Part shown: piece after piece, positions 1 to 9,660 of the stretch | How positions within the stretch are numbered: position 1 is the stretch's first letter | Layout: each line of letters starts with the position of its first letter | Program-made: the position numbers and the translations under genes | Assembly: GCA_003222535.1 (NCBI GenBank) | Contig: QHWJ01000229.1 | Location: forward strand, 1 to 56,276 | From: Acidobacteriota bacterium | GTDB lineage: Bacteria > Acidobacteriota > Vicinamibacteria > Vicinamibacterales > CAVVIG01 | Length of the DNA: 56,276 nucleotides | Direction of reading: 5' to 3' | The notes under the pieces: model-generated | What the model was told of the DNA's origin: nothing | Database searches by the model: none | The model's input: the letters and a program-made list of their open reading frames with translations, nothing else

Positions 1-1
1 G

Positions 2-88
2 ACCATCGTCTTCCCGCTGCCGATCGAGATGCTGCACTTGCTGCGGCAGATCACGGGCGTTGAGCCGAAGGGTCCGGCCGCGGCTTGA
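2..88 (+). CDS. C-terminal end of a slipin/SPFH-like protein (partial)
   Basis: The window opens inside a plus-strand reading frame whose last 28 residues include FPLPIEMLHLLRQITG and which stops with TGA at 86-88. A short 'FPLPI' stretch near the end is what I recall from slipin (SPFH/band 7) membrane proteins, which would fit the flotillin found later, but 28 residues are too few to be sure. The rest of the gene lies outside the window. It converges on the minus-strand gene that ends at 98. Confidence 0.35.
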   Translation, partial: TIVFPLPIEMLHLLRQITGVEPKGPAAA

Positions 89-97
89 ACGCTGTTC

Positions 98-763
98 CTA
101 TTTGAGCGGCTTCAGCTCGGGCTCAGTACCTTCCGGGACGGGATAGCGGTCGGTGTTCAGGAGCATCGACACCATGTTGTACCATCCCATCACGCCGATC
201 AGATCCACCACCCCTCGTTCACCGACAGCATCCTTGGCAGCGTTGAACACGGCGTCGCTCACCTGTTTGGTATTCAGCAGCTCGGAACAGAAGTTGTAGA
301 CGGCCTCTTCGTCTTTCCGCATCCCCGAGGGACGTCTGCCTTGCGCGATCGCGTCCGCGATCGCCGGGCTCAGCCCCGCCTGGAGCGCCGCGCGATGGTG
401 CGCCTGCCATTCATATTGAGACGTCCAGTGGCGGGCCGTGATGATGATGGCCAGCTCGTTCAGCTTGGAGGGTACGGAGGATTTGAAGCGCGTCGACGCG
501 CCGAACTGCTGCGCCAGGTCGCCCATCTCCGGGCTGCGCAGCAGGACATTGAAAGGGCCGTTGGCGCCGGCGCGTGGGCCCGACAACAAGTGCTCGATCA
601 TGGTCTTTTGTGCCGGCGTCATCTCATCGTAACTGAGCGGCTTGAACCGGTCGCCGCGCAGGCGGAGGGTGCGGGGGTCGGGGCGTTGCGTGTTGGGGGC
701 CTGAGCGGCGGCGATTCCGACGAGGGCGAGCGTGGCGGCGCAGGCAATCAGGCGTCGAATCAT
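98..763 (-). CDS. Secreted carboxymuconolactone decarboxylase-family protein
   Basis: This 221-residue protein starts with a clear Sec signal peptide (MIRRLIACAATLALVGIAAAQ) and is probably periplasmic. Residues about 50-160 match the all-helical carboxymuconolactone decarboxylase/AhpD-like fold, with the stretch YEWQAHHRAAL resembling the conserved Glu...His motif. The CxxC redox pair of AhpD is absent, so a peroxidase-reductase role is unlikely and a lyase or unknown role is more probable. An AAGGAA ribosome site lies 7 bases before the ATG. It sits 12 bases downstream of the beta-propeller gene on the same strand, so the two are probably one operon. The family is confident; the substrate is unknown. 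Confidence 0.85.
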   Translation of the reverse strand: MIRRLIACAATLALVGIAAAQAPNTQRPDPRTLRLRGDRFKPLSYDEMTPAQKTMIEHLLSGPRAGANGPFNVLLRSPEMGDLAQQFGASTRFKSSVPSKLNELAIIITARHWTSQYEWQAHHRAALQAGLSPAIADAIAQGRRPSGMRKDEEAVYNFCSELLNTKQVSDAVFNAAKDAVGERGVVDLIGVMGWYNMVSMLLNTDRYPVPEGTEPELKPLK

Positions 764-775
764 GATGTGTTCCTT

Positions 776-2305
776 TCAGCGAGCACGAATGTTGTAGCTC
801 GCGAGCGTGCCCTGATCGCGGATGTAGAGCCTCCCGCCGCTCACCACGGGATGCGCCCAGCTGGGCAGGCCCTGGTCGGCGATCCGGAACCGCCCCTTTT
901 CCTTGTAGCCCGACGGATTCGCCTCGGCGAGGCCAATGACGTTGTCTTCGCTCTGAATGTAGAGGTGGCCGTCCGCGTAGACGAGCGTGCCCTTGCCGAC
1001 GCTGCGGTCGCGCCACTGCGTCTTGCCGGTCGCAAACTCCAGACAGGTCAGGATCGAGTTGTGGAAGCCATACAGGAAGCCGTTCACGAGCACGAGCCCC
1101 CCGTGATGGTTCTGCATCTCCCGCGTGAAGTAGATCTGCTGCGCGTTCACCTCGCCGGCCTGCGCCGTCAGGCCGAGCAGCGCGGCGCCCGTGCCGTAGT
1201 TCGACGAGTAGAACACCTTGTTGTCGTGGAAGATCGGCGTCGCGATGTTCGCCGTGCCGTTCGCGACCGACGGATGCCGCCACATCAGCTTGCCGTCCGA
1301 CGCGCGGACGCCGACGCCGGCTCGCGACGTCAACGTCATGATGACGCGCACGCCCTGGACGTCGGCCGCCACCGGCGACGCGTAGCCCGCCTCGTCGCTC
1401 AGTTGCTGGCTGGTCCACACGGTCCTGCCCGACATCTTGTCGAGCGCGACGATGCCGGCGCGCGGACCGCCCGGCGTGACGATGACGTTGGTCCCGTCCA
1501 CCAGCGGCGACTCGCTGATCAGCCACGGAATCTGCCGGCCGCCGAAGTCGGCGAGAATGTTGCGTTGCCATACCGCCGCGCCGTCCGACGCTTTGAGGCA
1601 CGCGAGGTCGCCGTTCTCGGTCAGCACGTAGACGCGGTCACCATCGAGCGTCGGCGTGCCGCGCGGCCCCGGTCCGCGATCGTTGCTGCCCGCGGCGCCG
1701 AGCGCCTTCGACCAGACGCCCTTTCCGTCGGCGCGGTTGAGCACATAGATCACGCTCTGGCTGGATCGCCTGGCGCCATCGACCGACGTTTTCGAGCCCT
1801 GGACGAAGATGCGATCGCCCCGGATGGCCATCGACCCGTATCCGGCGCCGAGGCCCGCGGTCGACCACTCGATCGGCGGCCCCGCCGGCGGCCACTGTTG
1901 CAGCAGACCGGTTTCCCTCGACAGGCCGGTGCGGTCGGGTCCCTGCCACTGCGGCCAGTCGAACTCCGACGCTGGCGGGGTGGCCGGTGCCGCGGGGCGC
2001 AACGCCTGTGGCGCGTCGGCGTATCCCGAGAGTTTCCGGCCCGCGATCAGGCGACCCTGACCGTCTTCCCCAGGGCCACGGTGGTCCGCCGAAGCGTTCC
2101 GCGAAGGCGGAAAGGGCCGCCGGGCGTCAACGGGCTGAATGGGTCGCCCGGCACCGACGATCGCCGTCATCCCAAAAGCGCACACGAGCGACACGATTGT
2201 GTGTTTCCCACGAAACGCACGAAAAAGAGCTGTTATTCTTTTTCGCGGTTTTCGTGGTTTCGCGTTTTCGTGTCTTTCGTGGTTCGTGTGCTCGTCGTTC
2301 GTCAT
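776..2305 (-). CDS. Secreted PQQ-like beta-propeller repeat protein
   Basis: From about residue 110 the protein has repeated beta-propeller blades ending in patterns such as [13 protein letters not shown] and [12 protein letters not shown], typical of the BamB/PQQ-enzyme repeat fold. It opens with [14 protein letters not shown], the usual start of this secreted Acidobacteria/Planctomycetes-type family. I see no separate catalytic or haem domain, so it may be a binding or scaffold protein rather than a dehydrogenase. The start is uncertain: ATG at 2305 gives a basic N-region plus a hydrophobic stretch that could serve as signal peptide, but that N-region is encoded by a CACGAA-type repeat. The ATG at 2170 would remove most of the hydrophobic segment. 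A poorly conserved linker of about 60 residues follows. It probably forms an operon with the downstream gene at 98-763. Confidence 0.8.
   Translation of the reverse strand: MTNDEHTNHERHENAKPRKPRKRITALFRAFRGKHTIVSLVCAFGMTAIVGAGRPIQPVDARRPFPPSRNASADHRGPGEDGQGRLIAGRKLSGYADAPQALRPAAPATPPASEFDWPQWQGPDRTGLSRETGLLQQWPPAGPPIEWSTAGLGAGYGSMAIRGDRIFVQGSKTSVDGARRSSQSVIYVLNRADGKGVWSKALGAAGSNDRGPGPRGTPTLDGDRVYVLTENGDLACLKASDGAAVWQRNILADFGGRQIPWLISESPLVDGTNVIVTPGGPRAGIVALDKMSGRTVWTSQQLSDEAGYASPVAADVQGVRVIMTLTSRAGVGVRASDGKLMWRHPSVANGTANIATPIFHDNKVFYSSNYGTGAALLGLTAQAGEVNAQQIYFTREMQNHHGGLVLVNGFLYGFHNSILTCLEFATGKTQWRDRSVGKGTLVYADGHLYIQSEDNVIGLAEANPSGYKEKGRFRIADQGLPSWAHPVVSGGRLYIRDQGTLASYNIRAR
2201..2300. repeat. 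CACGAA-type interspersed repeat
   Basis: This stretch has CCACGAAACGCACGAAAAAG-like units on the left and the inverse TTTTCGTG/TTTCGTGG units on the right, forming a long imperfect hairpin. The same unit recurs near 8.34, 11.03, 21.72, 23.08, 34.15 and 56.09 kb. Here it overlaps the 5' end of the beta-propeller gene. Confidence 0.85.
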
Positions 2306-2365
2306 CAGCCGATTCCTTATGCGGCGGAGACACCAGAATACAAGAACATATGGCAGAATCCGTGA

Positions 2366-4495
2366 ATGTTGCCCTTTAGACGGCTGCCGGCGCGAGCCGG
2401 CTGCATCCTGCTCGCGATCCTCGCCGCGTCGGCCGGCGCCGGCGCGCAGCCTCCGCTCCGCGTGACGCTGCCCACGGTGACGGTCACGGCGCAGAAGGAG
2501 CCCGAGGATCCGCAGAACCTGCCGGTGAGCGTGACGGCGGTCACGCTCGAGACGCTCGCCGGCGCGGACGTTCGCAGCGTCAGCGACGCCGCGGTGCTCG
2601 CGCCGAACACGTTCTTCAACGAATTCACCGCGCGGAAACTCAGCAACGCGCGATTCCGCGGCGTCGGCGCGAGTCCGGCCAATCCGGGGGTCACCACCTA
2701 CATCGACGGCGTGCCTCAGCTGAACGCCAACTCGTCGAGCATCGAGCTGCTCGGCGTCGATCAGATCGAATTCGTGCGCGGGCCGCAGAGCGCGTTGTTC
2801 GGGCGCAACGTTCTCGGTGGTGTGATCAACATCGCCAGCGCGCGCCCATCCCTCACGGCCTGGACCGGCAGCATCGTCGCGCCCGTCGGCAATTTCAACA
2901 CGGGCGATCTTCGCGCGACGGCGTCGGGACCCGTCATCACCGACAAGCTGGCGGCCGGAATCGGCGTCGGCTTCTCGAGGCGCGATGGGTTCACCACGAA
3001 CGACGTGACCGGCCACGACCTCGACTCGCGATCGGCCGTGTTTGCGAAGGGCCAGCTGCTGTGGCGGCCGGATGCCCGGTGGGAGGCACGGGCGATGTTC
3101 ACCGCCGAGCGCGCCCGCGACGGCGACTACGCGCTCAACGATCTCGCGTCGCTTCGCGCCAGGCCGTTCCACGCGTCGCGCAACGTCGAGGGGTTTACCC
3201 ATCGCGACATCGTCGCACCGACGGTGCAGGTCACCCGCTCGGGCACGCGCGTGGATTTCTCCGCGGTGACCGGCTTCCTGAAGTGGAAGACGGAGGATCT
3301 CACCGACCTCGACTACACCGCCCTGCCGCTGGCGACGCGCAACAATGCCGAGGAGGACTTTCAGTTCACCGAGGAGGTCCGATTCGCCTCCGCGAAAGCG
3401 GCGCCCATCACGCTCTCCGAGCACGTCACCATGAAGTGGCAGGCCGGCGTCGTGCTGTTCACGCAGAACTACACGCAGGACGCGGTGAACAACTACTCGC
3501 CCTTCGTGCTGTCGCAGTTCCTCGCCTTTCCGGTCAGCCAGCATTCGCCGGAATCGGCCCTCGACGATCGCGGAGCCGGCGTCTACGGCCAGGCGACGTG
3601 GACCTTCTCGCGCTCGCTCGACGTGATCGTCGGCGCCCGCGGGGATCGCGAGCACAAGAAGGCCGACCTGCGCACCTTCTACTCGCCGGTGATCGCGCCG
3701 CCGACCGGCGTGAACGCCGAAAGGAGCTTCGGCGATGTCTCGCCGCAATTCGCCCTGGCCTACCGCGTGGCCCCAGCCGCGACGGCCTACGCGTCCGCCT
3801 CTCGCGGGTTCAGGGCGGGCGGTTTCAATTCCGCCTCACCGCTGGGCGCCGAAGCGTTCGGCGAGGAGCACAACTGGAACTACGAAGGCGGCGTGAAGAC
3901 CTCGTTCCGGGATCGCCTCTCGCTGACCGCCGCGGCGTTCCGGATCGACTGGCGCGACCTGCAGGTGAACGTGCCGAATCCGCTGGTGCCCGCGCAGTTT
4001 TTCATCGCCAACGCCGCGGGCGCGACGAGCCAGGGACTGGAGCTCGAGGCGACCGCGCGGCCGGCCCGCGGGCTCGACGTCTTCGGCGGCCTCGGCTACA
4101 CGCACGCGCGGTTCCAGGCCGGCAGCACGTCGAACGGCGTGAACGTCGGCGGCAACACGCTGGCGAACGCGCCGAACCACACCGCGGATTTCGGCGTGCA
4201 GTACGCGCGGACCGTCTCGGCGGCGGCGACGCTCACCGCCCGCGCCGACGTCGTGCGCTACGGCGAGTACCAATACGACGATGCGAATACCGCGGCGCAG
4301 AGCGCGTACTCGCTCGCGAACCTGCGCGGCGGCATCCGCGGCAGGCGGGTGTTCGGCGAAGCCTGGATGAGGAACGCGTTCGACACGCGCTACGTGCCGA
4401 TCGCCTTCGCCTACCCGGGCCTCGCGCCGTCCGGGTTCGTCGGCGAGAGCGGCGCGCCGCGCACGTTCGGCGTGCGTGCGGGGGTGACATTTTGA
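2366..4495 (+). CDS. TonB-dependent outer-membrane receptor
   Basis: This 709-residue protein has a signal peptide ending near GAGAQ and a TonB-box-like segment (PTVTVTAQKE). Its plug domain (residues about 45-155) carries the hallmark VRGPQSALFGRNVLGGVINI. A 22-strand-type barrel follows, ending in an aromatic residue (RAGVTF), as outer-membrane beta-barrels do. It lacks the carboxypeptidase-regulatory N-domain of the Oar receptors elsewhere in the window and looks like a classic siderophore or small-ligand receptor. It is divergent from the beta-propeller gene, with only 60 bases between the starts. The stop codon lies in the first unit of a heptamer array. The substrate cannot be told from sequence. 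Confidence 0.93.
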   Translation: MLPFRRLPARAGCILLAILAASAGAGAQPPLRVTLPTVTVTAQKEPEDPQNLPVSVTAVTLETLAGADVRSVSDAAVLAPNTFFNEFTARKLSNARFRGVGASPANPGVTTYIDGVPQLNANSSSIELLGVDQIEFVRGPQSALFGRNVLGGVINIASARPSLTAWTGSIVAPVGNFNTGDLRATASGPVITDKLAAGIGVGFSRRDGFTTNDVTGHDLDSRSAVFAKGQLLWRPDARWEARAMFTAERARDGDYALNDLASLRARPFHASRNVEGFTHRDIVAPTVQVTRSGTRVDFSAVTGFLKWKTEDLTDLDYTALPLATRNNAEEDFQFTEEVRFASAKAAPITLSEHVTMKWQAGVVLFTQNYTQDAVNNYSPFVLSQFLAFPVSQHSPESALDDRGAGVYGQATWTFSRSLDVIVGARGDREHKKADLRTFYSPVIAPPTGVNAERSFGDVSPQFALAYRVAPAATAYASASRGFRAGGFNSASPLGAEAFGEEHNWNYEGGVKTSFRDRLSLTAAAFRIDWRDLQVNVPNPLVPAQFFIANAAGATSQGLELEATARPARGLDVFGGLGYTHARFQAGSTSNGVNVGGNTLANAPNHTADFGVQYARTVSAAATLTARADVVRYGEYQYDDANTAAQSAYSLANLRGGIRGRRVFGEAWMRNAFDTRYVPIAFAYPGLAPSGFVGESGAPRTFGVRAGVTF

Positions 4496-4545
4496 AGTTT
4501 GAAGTTTGAAGTCAGAAGTCAGAAGTCAGAAGTCAGAAGTCAGAG
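4491..4545. repeat. Heptamer array (TTTGAAG / AGAAGTC)
   Basis: Two or three TTTGAAG units are followed by about five copies of the 7-base unit AGAAGTC. The receptor stop codon (4493-4495) is the TGA inside the first unit. Confidence 0.9.
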
Positions 4546-4610
4546 GTAGGGCGACCCTTTTAGGCTCGCCCCACATTCAGTCGCCGAGATTAGCCTGAAA
4601 GGGCGCCCTA
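4546..4610. repeat. REP-like stem-loop with GTAG head
   Basis: GTAG at 4546-4549 opens an imperfect inverted repeat. The arm at 4547-4566 (TAGGGCGACCCTTTTAGGCT) pairs with the arm at 4592-4610, enclosing a loop of about 25 bases. The GTAG head followed by a palindrome is the hallmark of bacterial REP elements. Confidence 0.7.
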
Positions 4611-4653
4611 TATCAGTGATGTGAAACAGAAGCCACGGGAGGGGCGTAACACC

Positions 4654-6888
4654 ATGATCATGCGAAGCAAGCTGAGCCTCCTCTTCACTCTGGCCGTCGT
4701 GGCCGGGCTGGTGGCGGCGGCCCAGAGCCCTCGGGGCGTAGCGCTGGGCGACTGGCCCGAGGCTCGAGGCCCGAGCCGCGACGGTGTCTCGAAGGAAACC
4801 GGCCTGGTCGAGAAGTGGGCCCTCAACGGCCAGAACTTCCTCTGGCGGGCGCCGTACGGCGGGCGATCCGCGCCAATCGTCATGGGCAACCGCGTGTACC
4901 TGCAGAACCCGTCCGGCCGCGGCCCCTCCCTCCAGGAGCGGGTCATGGCCCTCGATGCCGACACCGGAAAGGCCGTGTGGGAATACAAGTTCAACATCTT
5001 TCAGAGCGACGTACCGGCGCACCGCGTGGGATGGGCTTCGCCCGCCGCGGATCCGGAGACGGGCAACATTTATGCGTTCAGCGTGGGCGCGCAGGCCATC
5101 GCGTTGAACAAGGATGGAAAACTCCTCTGGGAGCGATCCTTCGGCGAGGAATTCGCCGCCTTCACGACGCACGGCGGCCGGACGATGTCCCCGGTCGTCG
5201 ACGGCGACCTGGTGATCGTCGGCGCGCCGGTCTCGAATTGGGGCGCGCAGGCGAACCGTTCCCATCGCCTGATCGCCATGGACAAGCGGACGGGCGACAT
5301 CGTGTGGGTGTCCACGCCGGGCGGTCGTCCGTATGACACCGCGTACGCGATCCCGCTGATCACGTCGGTGAACGGGATGCGGCTGCTCGTCGCGGGCCTC
5401 GGCGACGGCGCGTTCCACGCGGTCAAGCCCCAGACGGGCGAACGCGTCTGGAGCTTCATCGCCTCCAAGCGTTCCATCAATACCGGCGTCGCGGTCAAGG
5501 GCTCGACCGTCATCGTATCGCACGGCGACGAGAACCTCGATTCGAGTGAGCTGGGCATGATCGCGGCGATCGACGGATCGCAGACCGGCGACATCAAGAC
5601 GACGAAGTGGGCGGTGAAAGGCGATCAGTTCGGCTTCTCCTCGCCGGTCATCGACGGCGCGCGCGTCTATCAGGTTGAAAACGGATCGCGGTTGAAGGCC
5701 TTCGATCTGGAAACCGGCCGCGAGCTCTGGAGACAGAATCTTGGCACGGTGCAGAAGGCGCCGCTCGTGCTCGCCGACGGAAAGCTGTACGTCGGAACCG
5801 AGAGCGGCAAGTTCTTCATCGTCCGGCCGCTTGCCGATCGCGCCGAAGTGCTGAGCGACGTGGAGCTTCCGAAAAGCCTGGACGACAACGCCGGCCAGTC
5901 GGTCGGGATTCCCGAGCCGGTGTTCGGCGGCGCCGCCGTGTCACGCGGGCGGGTCTTCTTCGTGTCGACCGGCGCGGTGTACGCCATCGGATCAAAGACG
6001 CGGAAGACCTTGACGGGGTTGGCGGTGGAGACGGCCGTCGAAAAGGGCGAGGGCCCGGCGGCATCCGTCCAGGTGAGCCCGACCGAGCTGGTGTTGAAGC
6101 CGGGACAGAGCGTCAAGCTGCACGCGCGGCTGTTCGACGCGAAGGGACGATTCCTGCGGGAAGAGCCGGCGGCCGCGTGGTCGCTCCAGGGGCTCAAGGG
6201 CACGGTCGCCGACGGCACGTTCGTGGTGGCCGGCGATCCCGTCCAACAGGCCGGAACCATCAAAGCGGCAGTCGGCGCGCTCGCCGGCGAGGCGCGCGCT
6301 CGCGTGACGCATCCCCTCCCGTGGACCGAGACCTTCGACTCGTACGCCGATGGCGCCGTTCCCCCCGGCTGGGTCAACGCGTCAGCCGGCAAGTTCTCGG
6401 TCACAACGCTCGACGGCCAGAAGGTGCTGACGAAAGCCGCCGACAACACGATCTTCAAGCGCATTCGCACGTTCATCGGGCCGGTGGACTGGTCCAACTA
6501 CACATTCGAGGCCGACGTGCGTGGCACGACGAAGCGCCGCCAGATGACCGACATCGGCATCACGGCGCAGCGCTACTCGCTGGTGCTGTACGGCAACTCT
6601 CAGCAGTTGAAGCTCGAGCCATGGGAGCCCGAAGTCCAGCGAACCGTCACGGTGCCGTACACCTGGAAGGCCGACACGTGGTACCACCTGAAGCTGCGCG
6701 TGGAGAACGGCCCTGACGGAAAAGTGCGGGCGCGGGGCAAGGCGTGGGAGGCCGGCCAGCCCGAGCCCGCGGCGTGGATGATCGACAAGACGGACCCGAT
6801 CGGGAACCGCAACGGCGCGCCGGGACTCTTCGTCGACGCGGAATTCGGCGCGTATCTGGACAACCTCAAGCTGACGGCCAACCAATGA
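4654..6888 (+). CDS. Secreted PQQ-like beta-propeller protein with C-terminal jelly-roll domain
   Basis: The start at 4654 is chosen because GGGAGGGG lies 9 bases upstream and the product begins with a good signal peptide (RSKLSLLFTLAVVAGLVAAAQ); an in-frame start at 4621 has neither. Residues about 35-455 are beta-propeller blades opening with DWPEARGPSRDGVSKETG. Residues about 465-555 look like a bacterial Ig-like domain (VSPTELVLKPGQSVKL). Residues about 560-744 form a concanavalin/LamG-like jelly roll (ETFDSYADGAVPPGW, then YLDNLKL at the end). The carbohydrate- or surface-binding jelly roll suggests a structural or recognition role. The next gene starts in the stop codon (ATGA), so the two are translationally coupled. 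Confidence 0.88.
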   Translation: MIMRSKLSLLFTLAVVAGLVAAAQSPRGVALGDWPEARGPSRDGVSKETGLVEKWALNGQNFLWRAPYGGRSAPIVMGNRVYLQNPSGRGPSLQERVMALDADTGKAVWEYKFNIFQSDVPAHRVGWASPAADPETGNIYAFSVGAQAIALNKDGKLLWERSFGEEFAAFTTHGGRTMSPVVDGDLVIVGAPVSNWGAQANRSHRLIAMDKRTGDIVWVSTPGGRPYDTAYAIPLITSVNGMRLLVAGLGDGAFHAVKPQTGERVWSFIASKRSINTGVAVKGSTVIVSHGDENLDSSELGMIAAIDGSQTGDIKTTKWAVKGDQFGFSSPVIDGARVYQVENGSRLKAFDLETGRELWRQNLGTVQKAPLVLADGKLYVGTESGKFFIVRPLADRAEVLSDVELPKSLDDNAGQSVGIPEPVFGGAAVSRGRVFFVSTGAVYAIGSKTRKTLTGLAVETAVEKGEGPAASVQVSPTELVLKPGQSVKLHARLFDAKGRFLREEPAAAWSLQGLKGTVADGTFVVAGDPVQQAGTIKAAVGALAGEARARVTHPLPWTETFDSYADGAVPPGWVNASAGKFSVTTLDGQKVLTKAADNTIFKRIRTFIGPVDWSNYTFEADVRGTTKRRQMTDIGITAQRYSLVLYGNSQQLKLEPWEPEVQRTVTVPYTWKADTWYHLKLRVENGPDGKVRARGKAWEAGQPEPAAWMIDKTDPIGNRNGAPGLFVDAEFGAYLDNLKLTANQ

Positions 6889-8327
6889 AACGCATGCTCT
6901 TTTCGCTCGCGCTCGTGCTCCTCGCCGCGGCGCGCCCCACGTATCTGGGCGCCTCCGATCCGGCGACCGGCGACTGGCCCATGTGGGGCGGCACGCCCGA
7001 TCGCAACATGGTGTCGAACATGAAGGGGCTGCCGGCCGACTGGGACATCAAGACGAAGAAGAACGTGAAGTGGGTCGCCGGGCTCGGATCGCAGAGCTAC
7101 GGCAATCCGGTCGTGGCGGGCGGCATGGTCTTCGTCGGCACGAACAACGAGGCGATGCGGGATCCCAAGCAGCCGGGCGACCGCGGCGTGCTGATGGCGT
7201 TCAAGGAATCGACCGGCGAGTTCCTGTGGCAGCAGACGCACGAGAAGCTGTCGTCGGGCCGCGCCAACGACTGGCCGTACCAGGGCGTGGCGGCGTCGCC
7301 GCTCGTCGAAGGCACGCACCTCTACTACACGAGCAATCGCGGTGTCGTGTGGTGCCTCGACATCAACGGCTTCCGCGACGGCAAGAACGACGGTCCCGTC
7401 ACCGACGAGAAGCTGACCGGCCCGGCGGACGCCGACGTCATCTGGTCGTTCGACATGATGGAGGAGGTCGGATCGTACCCGCACAACATGTCGAACTCGT
7501 CGCCGGTCATCTGGGGCGACCTCGTGTTCGTCAGCACGTCGAACGGGCAGGACGAGAGCCACGTGCACATCCCGTCGCCAAAGGCGCCGGCGATCATCGC
7601 GCTCAACAAGAGCACCGGCAAGCTGGTCTGGGAGGACAACTCGGTCGAGGACCGGATTCTCCACGGCCAGTGGTCCACGCCGTCTGTCGGGAAGATCGGC
7701 GGTGTCGATCAGGTGGTGAGCGCGCAGGGCGACGGGTGGGTGCGCGGATACGAGGCGGCCACCGGGAAAAAGTTGTGGGAGTTCGACACGAACCCGAAGG
7801 ACTCGGTCTGGCCGAAGAACCGCAACGAGGTGATCGGCACGCCGGTCGTCTTCGAGGACAAGGTGTACATCGCCAACGGCCAGGATCCGGAGCACGGTGA
7901 GGGCGTGGGCCACCTCTATTGCATCGACGCCACCAGGCGTGGCGACATCACGCAGTCGGGCCGGGTGTGGCACTTCGACAAGATCCGGAGATCGATCTCC
8001 ACGGCGTCCATCGCCGACGGCCTGCTCTACATCCCCGACTTCAGCGGCTTCGTGCACTGTCTCGACGCGAAGACGGGCCAGGAGTACTGGACGCACGACA
8101 TGTTCGCCGCGGTCTGGGGATCGACGCTCGTGGCCGACGGCAAGGTGTATCTCGGCGACGAGGACGGCGACATCACGATCCTGCAGGCGGGCAAGGTGAA
8201 GAAGGTGCTCGGCGAGATGAACATGGGCAGCGCCGTCTACGCCACGCCGGTGCCGGCGCACGGCGCGCTGTTCGTCAACAACCGCAACCAGCTCTTCGCG
8301 CTCGCGAGCAATGCCGGCACGAAATAA
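6885..8327 (+). CDS. Secreted PQQ-like beta-propeller repeat protein
   Basis: The ATG at 6885 overlaps the stop of the upstream gene as ATGA; the ATG of an in-frame extension at 6744 lies well inside the upstream gene and is rejected. The 480-residue product has a signal peptide ([18 protein letters not shown]) and then propeller blades throughout. [15 protein letters not shown] opens the domain, and blades end in [26 protein letters not shown] and [13 protein letters not shown]. Coupling to the upstream propeller/jelly-roll protein suggests that the two act together in the periplasm. No haem or Cys-Cys motif is visible. Confidence 0.9.
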   Translation: MKRMLFSLALVLLAAARPTYLGASDPATGDWPMWGGTPDRNMVSNMKGLPADWDIKTKKNVKWVAGLGSQSYGNPVVAGGMVFVGTNNEAMRDPKQPGDRGVLMAFKESTGEFLWQQTHEKLSSGRANDWPYQGVAASPLVEGTHLYYTSNRGVVWCLDINGFRDGKNDGPVTDEKLTGPADADVIWSFDMMEEVGSYPHNMSNSSPVIWGDLVFVSTSNGQDESHVHIPSPKAPAIIALNKSTGKLVWEDNSVEDRILHGQWSTPSVGKIGGVDQVVSAQGDGWVRGYEAATGKKLWEFDTNPKDSVWPKNRNEVIGTPVVFEDKVYIANGQDPEHGEGVGHLYCIDATRRGDITQSGRVWHFDKIRRSISTASIADGLLYIPDFSGFVHCLDAKTGQEYWTHDMFAAVWGSTLVADGKVYLGDEDGDITILQAGKVKKVLGEMNMGSAVYATPVPAHGALFVNNRNQLFALASNAGTK

Positions 8328-8331
8328 CGAA

Positions 8332-9504
8332 ATGCAACCACGAAAACACGAAGACACAAAGACCACAAATTTTTGTCGTGCTTTCGTGCTTTCGTGGTCG
8401 CCTTTGTTTTTGTGTCTCGTGTCGCTGTCGGCGCAGACACCAGCCACGAACTGGAGCCAATTCCGCGGTGACCCGCGCCTGACCGGCGTCACGACGAGCG
8501 TGCCGCCGGCCGCGCTCACCGTGCGCTGGACCTACGACGCCGGCGACGCGATCGAGTCGTCGGCGGCCATCGTGGACGGCGGCGTCTACGTGGGCTCGTC
8601 GAAAGGCGAGCTTCTTGCGCTCGACCTCGAGACCGGCGCGCTGCGATGGAAGTACGCGACCGGCGACAGTGGCTTCATCGGCGAGTCCTCGCCCGCCGTG
8701 AGCAACGGCACGGTGTTCGTCGGCGATCTCGCGGGCACCATCCACGCCGTCGGCGCCCGGGACGGCAAGCGCCTCTGGACGTTCAAGACCGACGGCGAGG
8801 TGAAGTCGTCGGCCGCCGTCGTGGACGGCGTGGTGCTCATCGGCTCGTACGACACGCATCTCTACGCGCTCGACAGCCGCACGGGCAAGCTGCGGTGGAA
8901 GCTGCAGACCGACGGCCCCGTCCACGCGACGCCGGCGGTGTCCAACGGCGTCGTCTACATCGGGGGATGCGACGAGCGTTTCCGCGCCATCCGCGTCGCC
9001 GACGGCAAAGTGCTGTTCGAGATTCCGCTCGGCTCCTACACCGGCGCCTCGGCCCTCGTCTACGGCGATCGGGCGTTCGTCGGCACGTTCGACGCGGAGG
9101 TGTTCGCGATCGATCTGCGCGCCAGGAAGATTGCGTGGCGCTACCGCGATCCCGATCGCGAGTTTCCGTACTACTCGTCGGCCGCGCTCGACACGACGTC
9201 CGGCGGCAGCCGGGCCGTGGTGATCATCGGCGGGCGCGACAAGGCCATTCACGCGATCGACGCCGCAAGCGGCAAGGCCGTCTGGAAGTTCGTCACGCGG
9301 GCGCGCGTCGATTCGTCACCGGCCGTCGCGGGCGGCCGGGTCTACGTGGGATCGAGCGACGGCAGGCTGTACGTGCTCGACGGCGCAACGGGCAGGAAAA
9401 CGTGGGAGTTCGACGCCGGCGACGCAATCACGGCGTCGCCCGCGATCGCCGCGGGTCGCGTCGTCGTCGGCGCTCAGGACGGGCGGCTATACTGTTTTGG
9501 ATAA
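8332..9504 (+). CDS. Secreted BamB-like beta-propeller protein
   Basis: This protein of about 390 residues consists of seven to eight very regular blades, for example [26 protein letters not shown] and [13 protein letters not shown], each preceded by VYVGS-type strands. This resembles BamB and other non-enzymatic PQQ-like propellers. Start choice: ATG at 8332 gives a basic N-region and the hydrophobic stretch [11 protein letters not shown] with a plausible cleavage site; ATG at 8311 overlaps the upstream gene; GTG at 8386 would remove the basic residues. With the 8332 start, the N-region is encoded by a CACGAA repeat. A five-base gap to the upstream gene suggests an operon of three propeller genes. 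It ends exactly where a heptamer array begins. Confidence 0.85.
   Translation: MQPRKHEDTKTTNFCRAFVLSWSPLFLCLVSLSAQTPATNWSQFRGDPRLTGVTTSVPPAALTVRWTYDAGDAIESSAAIVDGGVYVGSSKGELLALDLETGALRWKYATGDSGFIGESSPAVSNGTVFVGDLAGTIHAVGARDGKRLWTFKTDGEVKSSAAVVDGVVLIGSYDTHLYALDSRTGKLRWKLQTDGPVHATPAVSNGVVYIGGCDERFRAIRVADGKVLFEIPLGSYTGASALVYGDRAFVGTFDAEVFAIDLRARKIAWRYRDPDREFPYYSSAALDTTSGGSRAVVIIGGRDKAIHAIDAASGKAVWKFVTRARVDSSPAVAGGRVYVGSSDGRLYVLDGATGRKTWEFDAGDAITASPAIAAGRVVVGAQDGRLYCFG
8336..8397. repeat. CACGAA-type interspersed repeat
   Basis: The left half reads ACCACGAAAACACGAAGACA and the right half reads the inverse (TCGTGCTTTCGTGCTTTCGTGG), giving a long imperfect stem. It lies just after a stop codon and encodes the N-terminus of the next gene. 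Confidence 0.85.
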
Positions 9505-9660
9505 GTCTGAAGTCTGAAGTCTGAAGTCTGAAGTCTGAAGTCTGAAGTCTGAATGAACCCTGAACCGAGAACCGAGAACCGAGAACCGAGAGCCGAGAAC
9601 CCTTAAACCCTGAACCTGAACCCGAACGAACCCAGAACCGTGAACCGTGAACCCTGAACC
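9505..9660. repeat. Heptamer arrays (GTCTGAA; ACCGAGA; GTGAACC)
   Basis: Six tandem GTCTGAA units start at the base after the stop codon. Units of ACCGAGA and then looser CCTGAAC/GTGAACC repeats follow. The last GTGAACC-type unit supplies the GTG start codon of the radical SAM gene. Confidence 0.9.

Noticed and set aside
341-2365. A 674-residue plus-strand ORF across the first two genes
   Set aside because: It is antisense to the carboxymuconolactone and propeller genes, is Arg/Ala-rich and has no family features; GC-rich antisense frames are often open.
776-9504. True PQQ-dependent dehydrogenases among the early propellers
   Set aside because: I see only the repeat fold, without haem motif or vicinal cysteines; they may be non-enzymatic.
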